The position numbers were made by a program, and so were the translations under genes. DNA of 62,530 nt from Acidobacteriaceae bacterium (lineage in GTDB: Bacteria; Acidobacteriota; Terriglobia; Terriglobales; Acidobacteriaceae): contig JAOAPC010000002.1 of NCBI GenBank assembly GCA_025462735.1, positions 1 to 62,530 of the forward strand, read 5' to 3'. Below are positions 35,274 to 44,720 of the stretch, piece by piece; the stretch's first letter is position 1; every line of letters begins with the position of its first letter. The notes below the pieces were generated by a model, which ran no database searches, was not told where the DNA came from, and saw only the letters and a list, made by a program, of their open reading frames with translations.

Positions 35274-35375
35274 TACGCGAATTCAATGATCTCCGAGTCC
35301 CGTTTAGGGAAGGCACCTTACCCTTGTGACAGCTGGCACAGACACGCGTTCACCGGATGTGGATATTTTTGAGAC

Positions 35376-35819
35376 GTGGCGCATAAGTATCCCAACATCA
35401 TCATTCATTTCGTCTTCAGCACCAAGGGACGCGAGGACCTCATCCCGGCCGAATTGCTTCCGCGGCTTTGGAAATATTTCGCAGGGATTGGCCAGAATCA
35501 TGGAATTCCCGTGCTCGCGGCGGGCGGAACTTCGAACCATTCGCATTTATTGATTGTGCTTCCGTCCGATTTGGCACCGGCCAAAGCGGTTCAGGTTTTA
35601 AAGGCGAACTCGTCGAGATGGATTCGTCAACACGGAATTGCATTTACATGGCAAGAGGGATACGGAGCGTTCAGCGTAAGTAGTTCGAACAAGGCCGTGG
35701 TCGTGGATTACATTGAGCACCAAGCCGACCATCATCGCAGTCGTTCGTATGAAACGGAATTCGAGGCAATGGTCCGGAAATCCGGAATGCAGTTTGATAT
35801 CGAGGATGCATTGGGTTAG
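35376..35819 (+). CDS. IS200/REP-associated tyrosine transposase (Y1_Tnp)
   Basis: GTG 35376 opens ~147 residues matching the Y1 transposase fold: YPNIIIHFVFSTKGREDLIP, the metal-binding pair in NHSHLLIVLP (HxH, with Ser instead of the usual hydrophobic middle residue), KAVQVLKANSSRWI, QEGYGAFSVS, and the helix VVDYIEHQADHHRSRS, which carries the nucleophilic Tyr. The length is full. RAYT proteins cut and move single-stranded REP/hairpin DNA; here the gene is itself enclosed by hairpins. It is probably active or recently so, since no lesion is seen. Confidence 0.9.
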   Translation: MAHKYPNIIIHFVFSTKGREDLIPAELLPRLWKYFAGIGQNHGIPVLAAGGTSNHSHLLIVLPSDLAPAKAVQVLKANSSRWIRQHGIAFTWQEGYGAFSVSSSNKAVVVDYIEHQADHHRSRSYETEFEAMVRKSGMQFDIEDALG

Positions 35820-35856
35820 TCGCGTCCCTTCGGGACTCGGGCTCATTCTTCATCGC

Positions 35857-35901
35857 CCCGGCACTGACGTGCCGGGCTTTCCGATATCGTGCCTGCGGCA
35901 C
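35857..35901 (-). repeat. Right palindromic end of the transposase element
   Basis: CCCGGCA-CTGACG-TGCCGGG, then GTGCC-TGC-GGCAC. It is the inverted counterpart of 35229-35273, with changed loop sequences but conserved stems, which suggests the stems are the functional part. Confidence 0.7.
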
Positions 35902-35936
35902 TGGAACTGGTCGCCAGCTTTACACTACCCAAGGCC

Positions 35937-37130
35937 TCAAAACGCATCAATCCCGGTCACGCTCTGCCCAATGATCAGCGTGTGGATGTCGTGGGTGCCC
36001 TCGTAAGTCTTGACCGACTCCAGGTTGGCCATGTGGCGGAAGATGGGGTACTCGTCGGCGACACCGTTCGCGCCCAGGATGTCGCGCGACATGCGGGCGC
36101 ACTCGAGCGCCATCCAGACGTTGTTTCGCTTGGCCATCGAAATGTGCTGGTGCTTCACCTTCTCCTGATCTTTGAGCCGGCCGACTTGCAACACCAGCAA
36201 CTGCGCCTTGGTGACCTCGCTGATCATCCATGCCAGCTTCTCCTGAACCAGTTGGCGTGACGCGATCGGCTCATTGTGAAACTGCTTGCGGAAGAGCGAA
36301 TACTGCAGCGCGCAATCGTAGCAGGCCATGGCCGCGCCTATAGCTCCCCAGGCAATTCCGTAACGCGCTTGGTTCAAGCACATCAGCGGAGATTTAAGAC
36401 CGCCGCTTTTCGGCAGCAGGTTCGACGCGGGGATGCGCACATCTTGCAGCGAGAGGCTCGACGTAACGGACGCACGCAGCGACCACTTACCGTGAATATC
36501 TTCCGCGCGGAACCCAGGCCGGTCGGTCTCGACCAGAAATCCGCGAATGCTACTGCCGTCGTTGGCATCTTTCGCGTCCTCGGTTTTCGCCCAGATAACG
36601 GCGACATCGGCGATGGAACCCGACGTGATCCACATCTTCTCGCCGTTGAGCACGTACTCATTGCCGGACTTGCGCGCGCGGGTGCGCATGCCGCCGGGAT
36701 TGGAGCCGAAATCGGGCTCGGTGAGGCCGAAGCAACCTAGCTTTTCGCCCTTTTGCATCGCGGGCAGCCAGGTTTGCTTCTGCTCGTCGCTGCCGAACGC
36801 GTAAATGGGATACATCACCAGCGCCGACTGTACGCTGACAAACGACCGCACGCCGGAGTCGCCGCGCTCCAGTTCCTGCGTGACCAGACCATATTCAACG
36901 TTCGACATTCCGGCGCAGCCATAGCCCTTTAGGCTTGCGCCGAAGAATCCCAGATCGGCCATTGGCTTGACTAGTTCGCGCGGGAAGCGTCCGGCACGAT
37001 TGCACTCTTCGATGATGGGAATGAGATTGTCTTCGATGAAGCGGCGCGCCGTGTCGCGAACCAGGCGCTCGTCATCGGTAAGCAGAGTGTCGAACTCGAT
37101 GAAATCCACTCCGCGGAATTTTAGGGCCAT
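35937..37130 (-). CDS. gcdH: Glutaryl-CoA dehydrogenase-type acyl-CoA dehydrogenase
   Basis: 397 residues. The FAD/acyl-CoA dehydrogenase fold has GCFGLTEPDFGSNPGGM and NGEKMWITSGSIADVAVIWAK. The C-terminal signature YEGTHDIHTLIIGQSVTG holds the catalytic Glu and is typical of the glutaryl-CoA branch. It oxidises and decarboxylates glutaryl-CoA to crotonyl-CoA in lysine, tryptophan or aromatic degradation, passing electrons to ETF. It is a single gene on the minus strand next to the transposon's right end. The substrate call rests on the motif only. Confidence 0.88.
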   Translation of the reverse strand: MALKFRGVDFIEFDTLLTDDERLVRDTARRFIEDNLIPIIEECNRAGRFPRELVKPMADLGFFGASLKGYGCAGMSNVEYGLVTQELERGDSGVRSFVSVQSALVMYPIYAFGSDEQKQTWLPAMQKGEKLGCFGLTEPDFGSNPGGMRTRARKSGNEYVLNGEKMWITSGSIADVAVIWAKTEDAKDANDGSSIRGFLVETDRPGFRAEDIHGKWSLRASVTSSLSLQDVRIPASNLLPKSGGLKSPLMCLNQARYGIAWGAIGAAMACYDCALQYSLFRKQFHNEPIASRQLVQEKLAWMISEVTKAQLLVLQVGRLKDQEKVKHQHISMAKRNNVWMALECARMSRDILGANGVADEYPIFRHMANLESVKTYEGTHDIHTLIIGQSVTGIDAF

Positions 37131-37439
37131 AAAAAGCTCGATTCTGTTTTCCGGGGCTGGATCGGTCTCCTTCGTGATACTTCGTGTCCTTCGTGGTTAA
37201 TGCTTTCCAAAACAGAAACCACTAAGCACACAAAGGTGCACGAAGGAAAATGGGCAATTCAGTCGGACGAAACGTTTGACGTTAGCAGAGGCGCTGCAGC
37301 CGGTCAAACCGCTGACTTATGCCTTTCCCAATTCCGCACCTCAGCAGGCACTCACATCAGAGCACCCGCTTTAACAACTCTTTTACACGGATTGACACAG
37401 GAAGCCGAGCAGAACGCATCTATACTTATACGGCCCTGA
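37131..37439. other. Intergenic stretch with a short inverted repeat
   Basis: No gene is convincing here. The stretch carries an imperfect inverted repeat (37171-37246), annotated separately, and otherwise nothing recognisable. Confidence 0.4.
37171..37246. repeat. Imperfect inverted repeat with CTTCGTGTCCTTCGTGGTT arm
   Basis: The left arm (CTTCGTGTCCTTCGTGGTT, about 37180-37198) pairs imperfectly with the right arm ACCACTAAGCACACAAAGG then CGAAGG (37219-37246). From memory, this type of sequence is a dispersed intergenic motif in several soil bacteria. No ORF is involved. Confidence 0.5.
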
Positions 37440-38285
37440 ATGCAAAAGCGATTGCAACCTCAACTTACGATTGTGGCTTTGTTGTTGCTTTCATTGCCGG
37501 CCTTCGCCGCAACTGCCAGCCTTTCGCTGACCCCACTCGATCACGGTTTTCAACTCCTCTACAACCTGGATTTTGACCACGCGCACACGATTTTTGCGGG
37601 GTGGGAGCAGGGACATCCCGACGACCCGCTCGGCGCAACGTTCGATGCGGCGGGTTTGTTGTTTTCTGAGTTCCACCGCCTGGGAGTGCTGGAAGCGCAG
37701 TTCTTCGAAGATGACAAGAAGTTTGAAAACCGGGCCAAGCTGAGCCCAGATCCGGTGACCCGAGCGCGGTTTGACGCCGAAATTCAAAAGGCCCAAGCCG
37801 CAGCGCGGGCCCGCCTGGCGACAAACGCAAAAGATAAAGACGCGCTGTTTGCAATGACGCTGACCAGTGGCTTGCAAGCCGACTACGCGGCGCTGGTTGA
37901 AAAACGGAATCTCGCCTCATTGCACTACACAAAAGAAGCGACAGTTTGGGCCACACAGACGTTAGCGGTCGACCACGATTGTTACGACGCGCACATTGCC
38001 GGTGGCATAAGCAAATACATTATCGGCAGCATGGCGGCGCCAGTGCGCTGGCTAGTGCGCCTGGGCGGGGTTTCTGGCGACAAGAAGGCAGGAATCCAAG
38101 AGCTGCAACTGGTCGCCGACCGCGGACATTATCTTGCGCCCTTTGCGAATATTCTATTGGCGATTGCCTATGCGCGCGATCACGATAAGCCTCGCGCCCG
38201 CGAGCTGCTGGCATCTTTGCGCGACCAATTCCCTTCAAATCCCCTGTTCGCTGAGGAGATTGCAAGGCTCGACTCGAGTCACTAG
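37440..38285 (+). CDS. Exported TPR-like helical protein
   Basis: 281 residues. ATG 37440 opens into a signal peptide (TIVALLLLSLPAFAATA). The mature part is helical, with TPR-like amphipathic repeats: GFQLLYNLDFDHAHTIFAGW, DALFAMTLTSGLQADYAAL, then PFANILLAIAYARDHDKPRARELLASL near the C-terminus. It is probably a periplasmic protein-interaction scaffold. No catalytic motif is seen. Confidence 0.7.
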   Translation: MQKRLQPQLTIVALLLLSLPAFAATASLSLTPLDHGFQLLYNLDFDHAHTIFAGWEQGHPDDPLGATFDAAGLLFSEFHRLGVLEAQFFEDDKKFENRAKLSPDPVTRARFDAEIQKAQAAARARLATNAKDKDALFAMTLTSGLQADYAALVEKRNLASLHYTKEATVWATQTLAVDHDCYDAHIAGGISKYIIGSMAAPVRWLVRLGGVSGDKKAGIQELQLVADRGHYLAPFANILLAIAYARDHDKPRARELLASLRDQFPSNPLFAEEIARLDSSH

Positions 38286-38471
38286 CGAAGCCCGTGTCCC
38301 TGCGTGAAGAAGTCCGATTTCACTTCGCACTTTCATAATTCTTTAACACTTCCCAGCTAGATTCCTTATGAGATTAGAGGGGAGCGGCTGCTTTATACTG
38401 GTTATGGCGGCGCTGACTGAGCATACCTTTGGCGGCCTGCCACTTTCGCGTTACTCTCCTCAGATTACGTC

Positions 38472-40628
38472 ATGGCACGAACCTCAGTGGACAATCCGGC
38501 CTATTACATCAATCGCGAGCTTTCGTGGCTGCAATTCAATCATCGCGTGCTTGAAGAGGCGCAGGATGAAAATAATCCTCTGCTGGAGCGGCTGAAGTTT
38601 CTCTCCATCAGTGCCAGCAATCTTGATGAATTTTTTGAAGTGCGCCTAGCGGGCCTGGTGCAGCAGATAGAAGATGGCTACACCGAAGCTGGGCCTGATG
38701 GTCTCACGCTCACCGAGGAGCGTGACCTGATTTCGGAGGAAGTGCACAAGTTTATTGCCGAGCAATACCAGTGCTGGAACGAACAATTACGTCCGCAGCT
38801 TTCGGAAAAAGGAATTCGTGTCCTCAGCTTGAATGAGCTCGATGAAGATGCTCGTGCGTTTGTTGAAGATTATTGCGAACGGGAGTTGGATCTGCTGCTA
38901 ACGCCGGTGACAGTAGACCCTGCGCACCCGTTTCCGCGAGTCATCAACAAGGCATTATGCGTCGCATTTTTGCTGCGGCGCCGGCGGCGTTCTTCCCTGA
39001 CCTACACTGGTGTGGTCACGGTTCCGCGTGCGCTGCCAAGGTTGGTAAGGCTTCCTTCCAAAGACACCATCGACTTTATTTTTCTCGCCGACCTGGTTTC
39101 ATTTCACGCGTCGCGTATGTACAACGGGTATGACATTGTCTCTTCGGCCGCCTTCCGAGTCACGCGCAATAGCAACTTGTATCTAGCTGAAGAAGAGTCG
39201 CGCAATGTGCTCGAATCGGTACGTACCGAGCTGCACAATCGCCGCAAAGGCGATGCGGTCCGCTTGGAGATCGATGCCGATGCTGATCCGGAAATAATCG
39301 AGCGCTTGCGGACCAACTTTGGGCTGGAGCCCTGGCAGGTTTTTCGAGTCGATGGACCGGTCAATCTGCCGCGCCTATTCAACATCTACGAGCAGACCGA
39401 TCGTCCCGATTTGAAGTACAAACCGTTTGCTCCGCGCGAACTTCGGTTGACGGCGAAGTCGCAGGACCTGTACGAAGAGCTTCGCCGCCATGACGTGCTG
39501 CTGCACCACCCCTTTGATTCATTCGACGCCGTGGTTTCGTTTATTGAAGGCGCCACTGAAGATCCAAACGTGCTGTCGATCAAACAAACTCTCTACCGTA
39601 CCGGCGAAAATTCGAGGATCGTTCAAGCGCTCATTGCTGCCGCGGCAAAGAAAGAAGTCACGGCGGTTGTGGAGCTCAAAGCGCGCTTCGACGAAGCCTC
39701 GAATATCCGCTGGGCGCGAGATTTAGAGGATGCCGGGGTGCAGGTCTTCCATGGCCTGGTCGGCCTGAAAACGCATTGCAAGTTGGCGCTCATCGTCCGT
39801 AGAGATCCGGACGGAGTTTCTCGACGTTATGCGCACTTGGGAACCGGCAACTATAACTCCACCACCGCGCGCATTTATACCGACTGCAGCCTTCTTACCG
39901 CTGACCCGGAGACGACTGCGGCGGTGCATGACGTCTTTGCTTTCCTAACGGCCTACTCCGAGCAACCCAGCTATGCGCCGCTGATGGTCTCTCCGGTCAA
40001 TTTGGCGGAACACACATTGGACTTAATTGCCCGGGAAACCGAACATGCTCGGCTCGGCCGTCCGGCGCGCATCATCGCTAAAATGAATGCGCTGCTCGAT
40101 AAGAACATCATCGCGGCGCTGTATCGGGCGTCCCAGGCGGGAGTAGAAATCGACCTGATTATCCGCGGTATGTGTGCGCTTCGCCCTGGAATACGCGGGG
40201 TCAGCGATCGCATACGAGTGCGCAGCATCGTCGGGCGATTTCTCGAGCACAGCCGCATCTTCTACTTTGCTAATGGCGGGCAGGATGCCATTTACATTTC
40301 CAGCGCCGACTGGATGCCGCGCAATCTCTACGAACGCGTAGAAGTGATGTTCCCGGTGAAGGACCCAATGCTGCGCGACCGCATTCGACACGAAATACTT
40401 GACGCTTATCTGACGGACACGGTGAAGGCGCGAGTGCTCCGGAGCGATGGATCCTACGTCCGGGCATGGCAGGCCGCCGGCAAGCGGAAGCCTCCCGTAC
40501 CCGGCTTCAGTGCGCAGGATTTTTTGCTTGCCGTAGCAGAGGGAAAGCAGCCGCTTTCGTCTCTGCCTCAAGTGCCTGAGGAGAAACCGTCGAAACCACG
40601 GGCACGAAAGACAATCAGGACCTCATGA
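38472..40628 (+). CDS. ppk1: Polyphosphate kinase 1
   Basis: 718 residues. PPK1 domains run in order from residue 1: an N-terminal helical domain (RELSWLQFNHRVLEEAQDE), a head domain, and a phospholipase D-like core. The core has the phospho-His at 435 in KTHCKLALIVRRD and His593 in LEHSRIFYF, matching E. coli His435/His592 almost exactly. It makes polyphosphate from ATP reversibly. It overlaps sixA by 4 nt (ATGA), so they are translationally coupled; it faces ppx further right. Confidence 0.96.
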   Translation: MARTSVDNPAYYINRELSWLQFNHRVLEEAQDENNPLLERLKFLSISASNLDEFFEVRLAGLVQQIEDGYTEAGPDGLTLTEERDLISEEVHKFIAEQYQCWNEQLRPQLSEKGIRVLSLNELDEDARAFVEDYCERELDLLLTPVTVDPAHPFPRVINKALCVAFLLRRRRRSSLTYTGVVTVPRALPRLVRLPSKDTIDFIFLADLVSFHASRMYNGYDIVSSAAFRVTRNSNLYLAEEESRNVLESVRTELHNRRKGDAVRLEIDADADPEIIERLRTNFGLEPWQVFRVDGPVNLPRLFNIYEQTDRPDLKYKPFAPRELRLTAKSQDLYEELRRHDVLLHHPFDSFDAVVSFIEGATEDPNVLSIKQTLYRTGENSRIVQALIAAAAKKEVTAVVELKARFDEASNIRWARDLEDAGVQVFHGLVGLKTHCKLALIVRRDPDGVSRRYAHLGTGNYNSTTARIYTDCSLLTADPETTAAVHDVFAFLTAYSEQPSYAPLMVSPVNLAEHTLDLIARETEHARLGRPARIIAKMNALLDKNIIAALYRASQAGVEIDLIIRGMCALRPGIRGVSDRIRVRSIVGRFLEHSRIFYFANGGQDAIYISSADWMPRNLYERVEVMFPVKDPMLRDRIRHEILDAYLTDTVKARVLRSDGSYVRAWQAAGKRKPPVPGFSAQDFLLAVAEGKQPLSSLPQVPEEKPSKPRARKTIRTS

Positions 40629-41164
40629 TCATTTACATCGTCAGACACGCCAGCGCCGGCCAGCACCTCACCAATCCTAAAAAAGATGAGAAGCGTCCTC
40701 TCGATGCCGATGGTATAGAGCAGTGCGGGTTCGTCGGCCGAGCGCTTGCCGCACTGAATGCGCAACCGGATGTCATCATTTCAAGTCCGCTGAAGCGCGC
40801 GACACAGACGGCATCGCTGGTTGGCAATGAACTGGGCTACGAAGGAAAGCTGCTACTTGAGCCGGCATTGCGGCCCGAAGCTACGTTCGCCGATTTTCGG
40901 CGCATGCTAGACAAATATGCAAAGTACGAAGCAATTATGGTAGTCGGGCACAACCCCAGCATTTCAGAATTCTTGGCGCGACTGATCTCCAAGTCGGGAT
41001 GCGAAGCATTCGTCGATTTCAAGAAAGGGGCGGTAGCAAGAGTGGAAACCATACGCCATTCGGCGACTCTGAACTGGTTCTTTACTCCAAAAATTGCGCG
41101 GGAAATTCAGCTTGCGGCAGCAGCCGTGGCAAAAAAATCGACTCCAAAAACTTCGCGGAAGTAG
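40625..41164 (+). CDS. sixA: SixA-type phosphohistidine phosphatase (histidine phosphatase superfamily)
   Basis: 179 residues. The N-terminal IIYIVRHASAGQHL carries the catalytic His8. Later motifs are VIISSPLKRATQTASLV and MVVGHNPSISEF with the second His. SixA enzymes remove phosphate from phosphohistidine proteins. Its tight coupling to ppk1, whose intermediate is a phosphohistidine, is suggestive, but direct action on PPK is inference. Its 3' end overlaps the convergent ppx gene by 58 nt. Confidence 0.9.
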   Translation: MIIYIVRHASAGQHLTNPKKDEKRPLDADGIEQCGFVGRALAALNAQPDVIISSPLKRATQTASLVGNELGYEGKLLLEPALRPEATFADFRRMLDKYAKYEAIMVVGHNPSISEFLARLISKSGCEAFVDFKKGAVARVETIRHSATLNWFFTPKIAREIQLAAAAVAKKSTPKTSRK

Positions 41165-42645
41165 GGTTTTTCTTTCTCCACCGCCCACAATTCCAAATCA
41201 ACATTCAATGGGCGCTTCGGAACCAGTGTCAGGTTCACCGAGCCTTCACGAATTTTCACTTTGGTCGTTTTCAGCGCGCCGCTGCGGCCCAGATTAAGTC
41301 CCCACGCGAGCCTCAGCAGAAGCGAGGCTTTCTCGATCTGCTTCTGGTCCGACGGCGGCAGGACTTTGATGGGTCCATCTTCAGGCGAAGGCCGCGATTT
41401 TCCTAGATAGCGCGCGATGGCAGCAATAATTTTTCGCTGCTGCGGCGTATAACCCAGAATCTCCGAACGAGAAATGATGTAGTAGGTGTGCCGGTGGCGA
41501 CCGGTGCGGTTGAGGTAATCGCCCACCTCGCACAACATTGCGGCCGCGCTGATCCATTCTCGGTACTCGCCAGGAAGGCGATGAATGGCGCGCAATTCTG
41601 AGAATAGGTGAACCGCTGATTCACGCACCCGGTCGGCATGATCAAGATCGACGCAATAATGCTTGACCGCTGCCAAGATGGAGTCGCGGCGGTCGGATTC
41701 AATTTGCCTTCCGGAGCGGGTCGCATGATCGTAATCGGCTGCCATTTGTGCCAGCAGCCCATCCCGAAGACCGAGCGGAGAAAAGCGGAATCCACCGAGT
41801 TTGTAGCGCTCGAGTAGTTCGGCGTAAACCGCGGCTCCCGCGATAATAATTTCCGCACGGCGCACCCCAATACCCGAGACTTTTCTTCTCTCTTCTAACG
41901 ACAATCGCGCGACCATCTTGGCAATGCGGCGCATCTGCAGACGCGTAACCGTCATTCCGCGCTGACTTTTGGTTCGATAGAGCGCATGGCAAACCGCCGC
42001 CAGAGCTTCCGCGGTGCCTGATGTTGCGATCACCACCTTCGGCTTCGCGCCGGCAATGCGCCCGGCCACCCGGCCCACTTCGCGGACGATGAAGCTGCGC
42101 AGCTGCCTCATCTCAGATTTGCGGGGTGGATCGTGATGCAGGAAGTCGTTGGTCAGGCGCACCGCGCCGAGCGGAAGGCTTACGGTTTCGCGAATGTGGC
42201 CCCTGCTCGATATTGTCAATTCGCAACTGCCGCCGCCAAGGTCAATCATTAGCACCGGAGAAGCGTTCACCCGCATGCTTGCGGTCAAGCCAAGGTGAAT
42301 CAGGCGGGCCTCTTCTAAGCCCGAAATGATTTCGACCCGCCAGCCTGTCGCCGAGCGTACCCACTCAAGAAAAGCGCGGGAATTTCTAGCATCGCGCAAA
42401 GCGCTGGTCGCGACTACGCGTAGCGTGTCTGCACCCGCTTTCTGCACGGCACGATGAAAACGCCGCAACACCTTTACCGTAAGCGCAATTGCTTCGGGCG
42501 AAAGTAGTCCACTACGAAAAACGGATTCACCCAGGCGGGTAACTTCGCGGTCCTCGTGGATTTCAACCAGCCGGTGGCCAACAAGGCGAGAAATTTTCAG
42601 TCGGACAGAGTTTGAGCCAATGTCAACGGCGGCGAAGGTGGGCAT
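41107..42645 (-). CDS. ppx: Exopolyphosphatase / guanosine pentaphosphatase (Ppx/GppA)
   Basis: 512 residues. The actin-like ATPase fold opens with FAAVDIGSNSVRLKISR and includes VLMIDLGGGSCEL. A long C-terminal helical part resembles the HD-type domain of Ppx (residues ~330-480). It degrades polyphosphate from the ends or hydrolyses pppGpp. It converges on sixA with a 58-nt overlap of coding sequences. Its 5' end lies 73 nt from the CHAD gene. Confidence 0.9.
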   Translation of the reverse strand: MPTFAAVDIGSNSVRLKISRLVGHRLVEIHEDREVTRLGESVFRSGLLSPEAIALTVKVLRRFHRAVQKAGADTLRVVATSALRDARNSRAFLEWVRSATGWRVEIISGLEEARLIHLGLTASMRVNASPVLMIDLGGGSCELTISSRGHIRETVSLPLGAVRLTNDFLHHDPPRKSEMRQLRSFIVREVGRVAGRIAGAKPKVVIATSGTAEALAAVCHALYRTKSQRGMTVTRLQMRRIAKMVARLSLEERRKVSGIGVRRAEIIIAGAAVYAELLERYKLGGFRFSPLGLRDGLLAQMAADYDHATRSGRQIESDRRDSILAAVKHYCVDLDHADRVRESAVHLFSELRAIHRLPGEYREWISAAAMLCEVGDYLNRTGRHRHTYYIISRSEILGYTPQQRKIIAAIARYLGKSRPSPEDGPIKVLPPSDQKQIEKASLLLRLAWGLNLGRSGALKTTKVKIREGSVNLTLVPKRPLNVDLELWAVEKEKPYFREVFGVDFFATAAAAS

Positions 42646-42718
42646 TCAGCAACAAGTGTAGCCGATGTCACACAGTTCCCCGGAACACGATTTTTGCAGA
42701 AAATGGGAGGCCCTGCGG

Positions 42719-43600
42719 CTAGGCTACAGCAGTGCCTCGTGCAGTCGTATTCGAAGCCGCACCGTTATGTTGCACGTGCGCCGACGCCTTTGCCGGTTGT
42801 CGCCGCTGAGAGAGAGTCGTCACTGCCGTCATTAGCGCGTTATTGGCGCTGCGGAAGCGCGAGCGGCTAATGTTTTGGAGAATTGAAACCAGAGCAGATT
42901 CCGAAGCGCTTCCAAAGCGCTTCTCGGCCTTCTCTTTCAATTTCACAGCATCATGCCACTCACCAGCCGCATCCTGCGCGCGCTTCAACTCGTCTACAAA
43001 TAATTTTGCTTCGGGAGCTTCGACCGCGAGTTCTGCGAGATAGCGTGCTTGCTTCACGCCAATCCGGAAAGAATGCAGAGTCTTCTCTGTCAAAGGTACC
43101 TGGCTCGGCTTGGGGAGAGAGTTCAAAGCTAGTCGCAAAGGGTCAATTCCATCCAGCTTGATCTCGGCTTGCTCACGGCGCAGCCGTTTGCGGAGTTCCT
43201 GCAGCGCCGCGGAGTCGGCCGATTTGGATAATTTGCGCGAGCGTCGCGCGTGCTCTTCCGCCAGCAATTCGAGCATCTGAGCGCGATGGTTTTGGCGATC
43301 TGGGACCTTGAGGTTGTTTAAGAACGCGATCTGAACGTCAATGTCCCGCAGCTTACCCGCTCTGTTTCTGAGTTTGGCGACCAGCTTAAGGACTTTCTTC
43401 TTGTTCCGAGTATCCGGAGAAAGTTGTTCAATCAGAGCCTCGACCCGGCGGCCGTTGGTGCGGAAGCGGTGCACATTTTCCGGAGTAATGCTCTTCGAAA
43501 GTCGCCCAATGGAGCGGTTCATCCGTTCGAAGACAAGACGGCTCTGATTCTGCAGAACGCTCAGCTGCAGATGATTGTTAATTGATTCGTTGGATTGCAT
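42719..43600 (-). CDS. CHAD-domain protein
   Basis: 293 residues, all-helical, strongly basic. Conserved CHAD histidines and basic residues are in VHRFRTNGRRVEALIEQL and TLHSFRIGVKQARYLAEL, with KLRDIDVQIAFLNNL between. CHAD helices bind polyphosphate through these positively charged surfaces. The gene lies upstream of ppx on the same strand, in a polyphosphate cluster. A role in targeting or organising polyphosphate is inference from domain and context. Confidence 0.88.
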   Translation of the reverse strand: MQSNESINNHLQLSVLQNQSRLVFERMNRSIGRLSKSITPENVHRFRTNGRRVEALIEQLSPDTRNKKKVLKLVAKLRNRAGKLRDIDVQIAFLNNLKVPDRQNHRAQMLELLAEEHARRSRKLSKSADSAALQELRKRLRREQAEIKLDGIDPLRLALNSLPKPSQVPLTEKTLHSFRIGVKQARYLAELAVEAPEAKLFVDELKRAQDAAGEWHDAVKLKEKAEKRFGSASESALVSILQNISRSRFRSANNALMTAVTTLSQRRQPAKASAHVQHNGAASNTTARGTAVA

Positions 43601-43733
43601 ACGTTAGAAGCTGGGATCGGGGAACAGACAAACCATCCCCCGACTGGGTTAGTCATTCTAACATTCAGCTAACAATTCAGCGAGACTGCGGTATGTCCAA
43701 GACTGGCTTGAGGTTAGTTGCTCCCCTGAGTTG

Positions 43734-44720
43734 CTACCTGGCTCCATGGGCATTGGCGTCGGCAAAAGAAAAAGCCAGACTCACCTTTGAGAACTCCTTA
43801 CCATCGACTTCAGCGTAGGGGTACACAAAATAATTCAGTGGCTCACCCTGTTGCGCGGGATTGAGTTTTAAGTCCCGGCCCATCGAGAGTTGGATTCGGT
43901 TCGCATCATGGCCGCCGAAAAAATAATCCTTCTTCTCTGGGTGTTTCCAAGCCTCCGATATATCAACGGGGACCCATCCGTTTTGCGGATTGAAGAACTC
44001 GGCCCAGCAGTGATAACCGGCGATTTCTCCGGATGGCTTGTCAGCGGGTAATGGAAATCCAATTTCAAACCGCGCAGGAATCCCTTGCGAACGCGCCATC
44101 GCAATGAACAGAGAATGAAAGTCAGTGCAATTGCCTTTCTTTGCGTTGCACGCGTAGAGCACGTCGCCGTGTCCCCATCCCGTGCCGCTCTTGTCGTAGC
44201 TCATGTTCGCAAAAACGTAATCGTAAATAGCGCGAGCTTTCGTGAGTTGAGAATCCTTCCCGGCAGTTACCTGAGCTGCGAGGTCTGCAGGTACGCCGGT
44301 GATCGGAACTAGTTTATCCGCACTCAAATAAAGCCCGCTGTCTTTCTTATCGAGCGATGCATTTTGTAATCGCGGGCGGTTCAAACCAAGTGTCAGATGC
44401 TCATGGCGGACCACGTCATAAATCACTTCAAAATGCAGGTCACCGGCCTTTGCCTTCGAAGCCTCCGCGAAATAAATTTCATTTCCGAAGCGAGACTCGC
44501 GGCTTTTCTTCAGCGACAGGTCGCCCTTAGCGGAAACGACTCGCACCTGCTGATATTCATCGGAATGTGCGGCGGGAAACCAGATGCGCACCCGCTCTCC
44601 GGCAGGGACGTCCTTGAGCGTAAAACCGTAGTGAAAGGTGAAGTGCCGGCTCGCCTGAGCTGAAGCCAGGCAGTGAAGAGCCAGAAATAACACAAATGAA
44701 AACGCGATCCTGCGCGGCAT
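43734..44720 (-). CDS. Exported transglutaminase-like protein
   Basis: The ATG at 44720 follows AGGAGATG at 5 nt; the longer frame to 44789 has no site. 328 residues. A signal peptide (MPRRIAFSFVLFLALHCLASA) leads to an N-terminal beta domain and a transglutaminase-like core. The Cys198 region is KGNCTDFHSLFIAMAR, His237 is in AGYHCWAEFF, and Asp253 in GWVPVDISEA: the full Cys-His-Asp triad. It is probably a periplasmic peptidase or amidase-type enzyme rather than a crosslinker. Substrate unknown. Confidence 0.87.
   Translation of the reverse strand: MPRRIAFSFVLFLALHCLASAQASRHFTFHYGFTLKDVPAGERVRIWFPAAHSDEYQQVRVVSAKGDLSLKKSRESRFGNEIYFAEASKAKAGDLHFEVIYDVVRHEHLTLGLNRPRLQNASLDKKDSGLYLSADKLVPITGVPADLAAQVTAGKDSQLTKARAIYDYVFANMSYDKSGTGWGHGDVLYACNAKKGNCTDFHSLFIAMARSQGIPARFEIGFPLPADKPSGEIAGYHCWAEFFNPQNGWVPVDISEAWKHPEKKDYFFGGHDANRIQLSMGRDLKLNPAQQGEPLNYFVYPYAEVDGKEFSKVSLAFSFADANAHGAR

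Larger units (their letters stand above)
35229..35901. mobile_element. Hairpin-bounded IS200/RAYT-type element
   Basis: The ends mirror each other. The left (35229-35273) runs GTGCCGCAGGCAC, then GGAAAGCCCGGCA, then TGCCGGG. The reverse complement of the right (35857-35901) reads the same in order, with different short loops. Further inside, GAGTCCCG and GGGA blocks again face each other (35296-35313 and 35822-35845). Together these give nested palindromic ends around a single Y1-type transposase gene, as for REP-associated tyrosine transposases (RAYT) or IS200-like units. Target duplications were not resolved. Confidence 0.7.
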
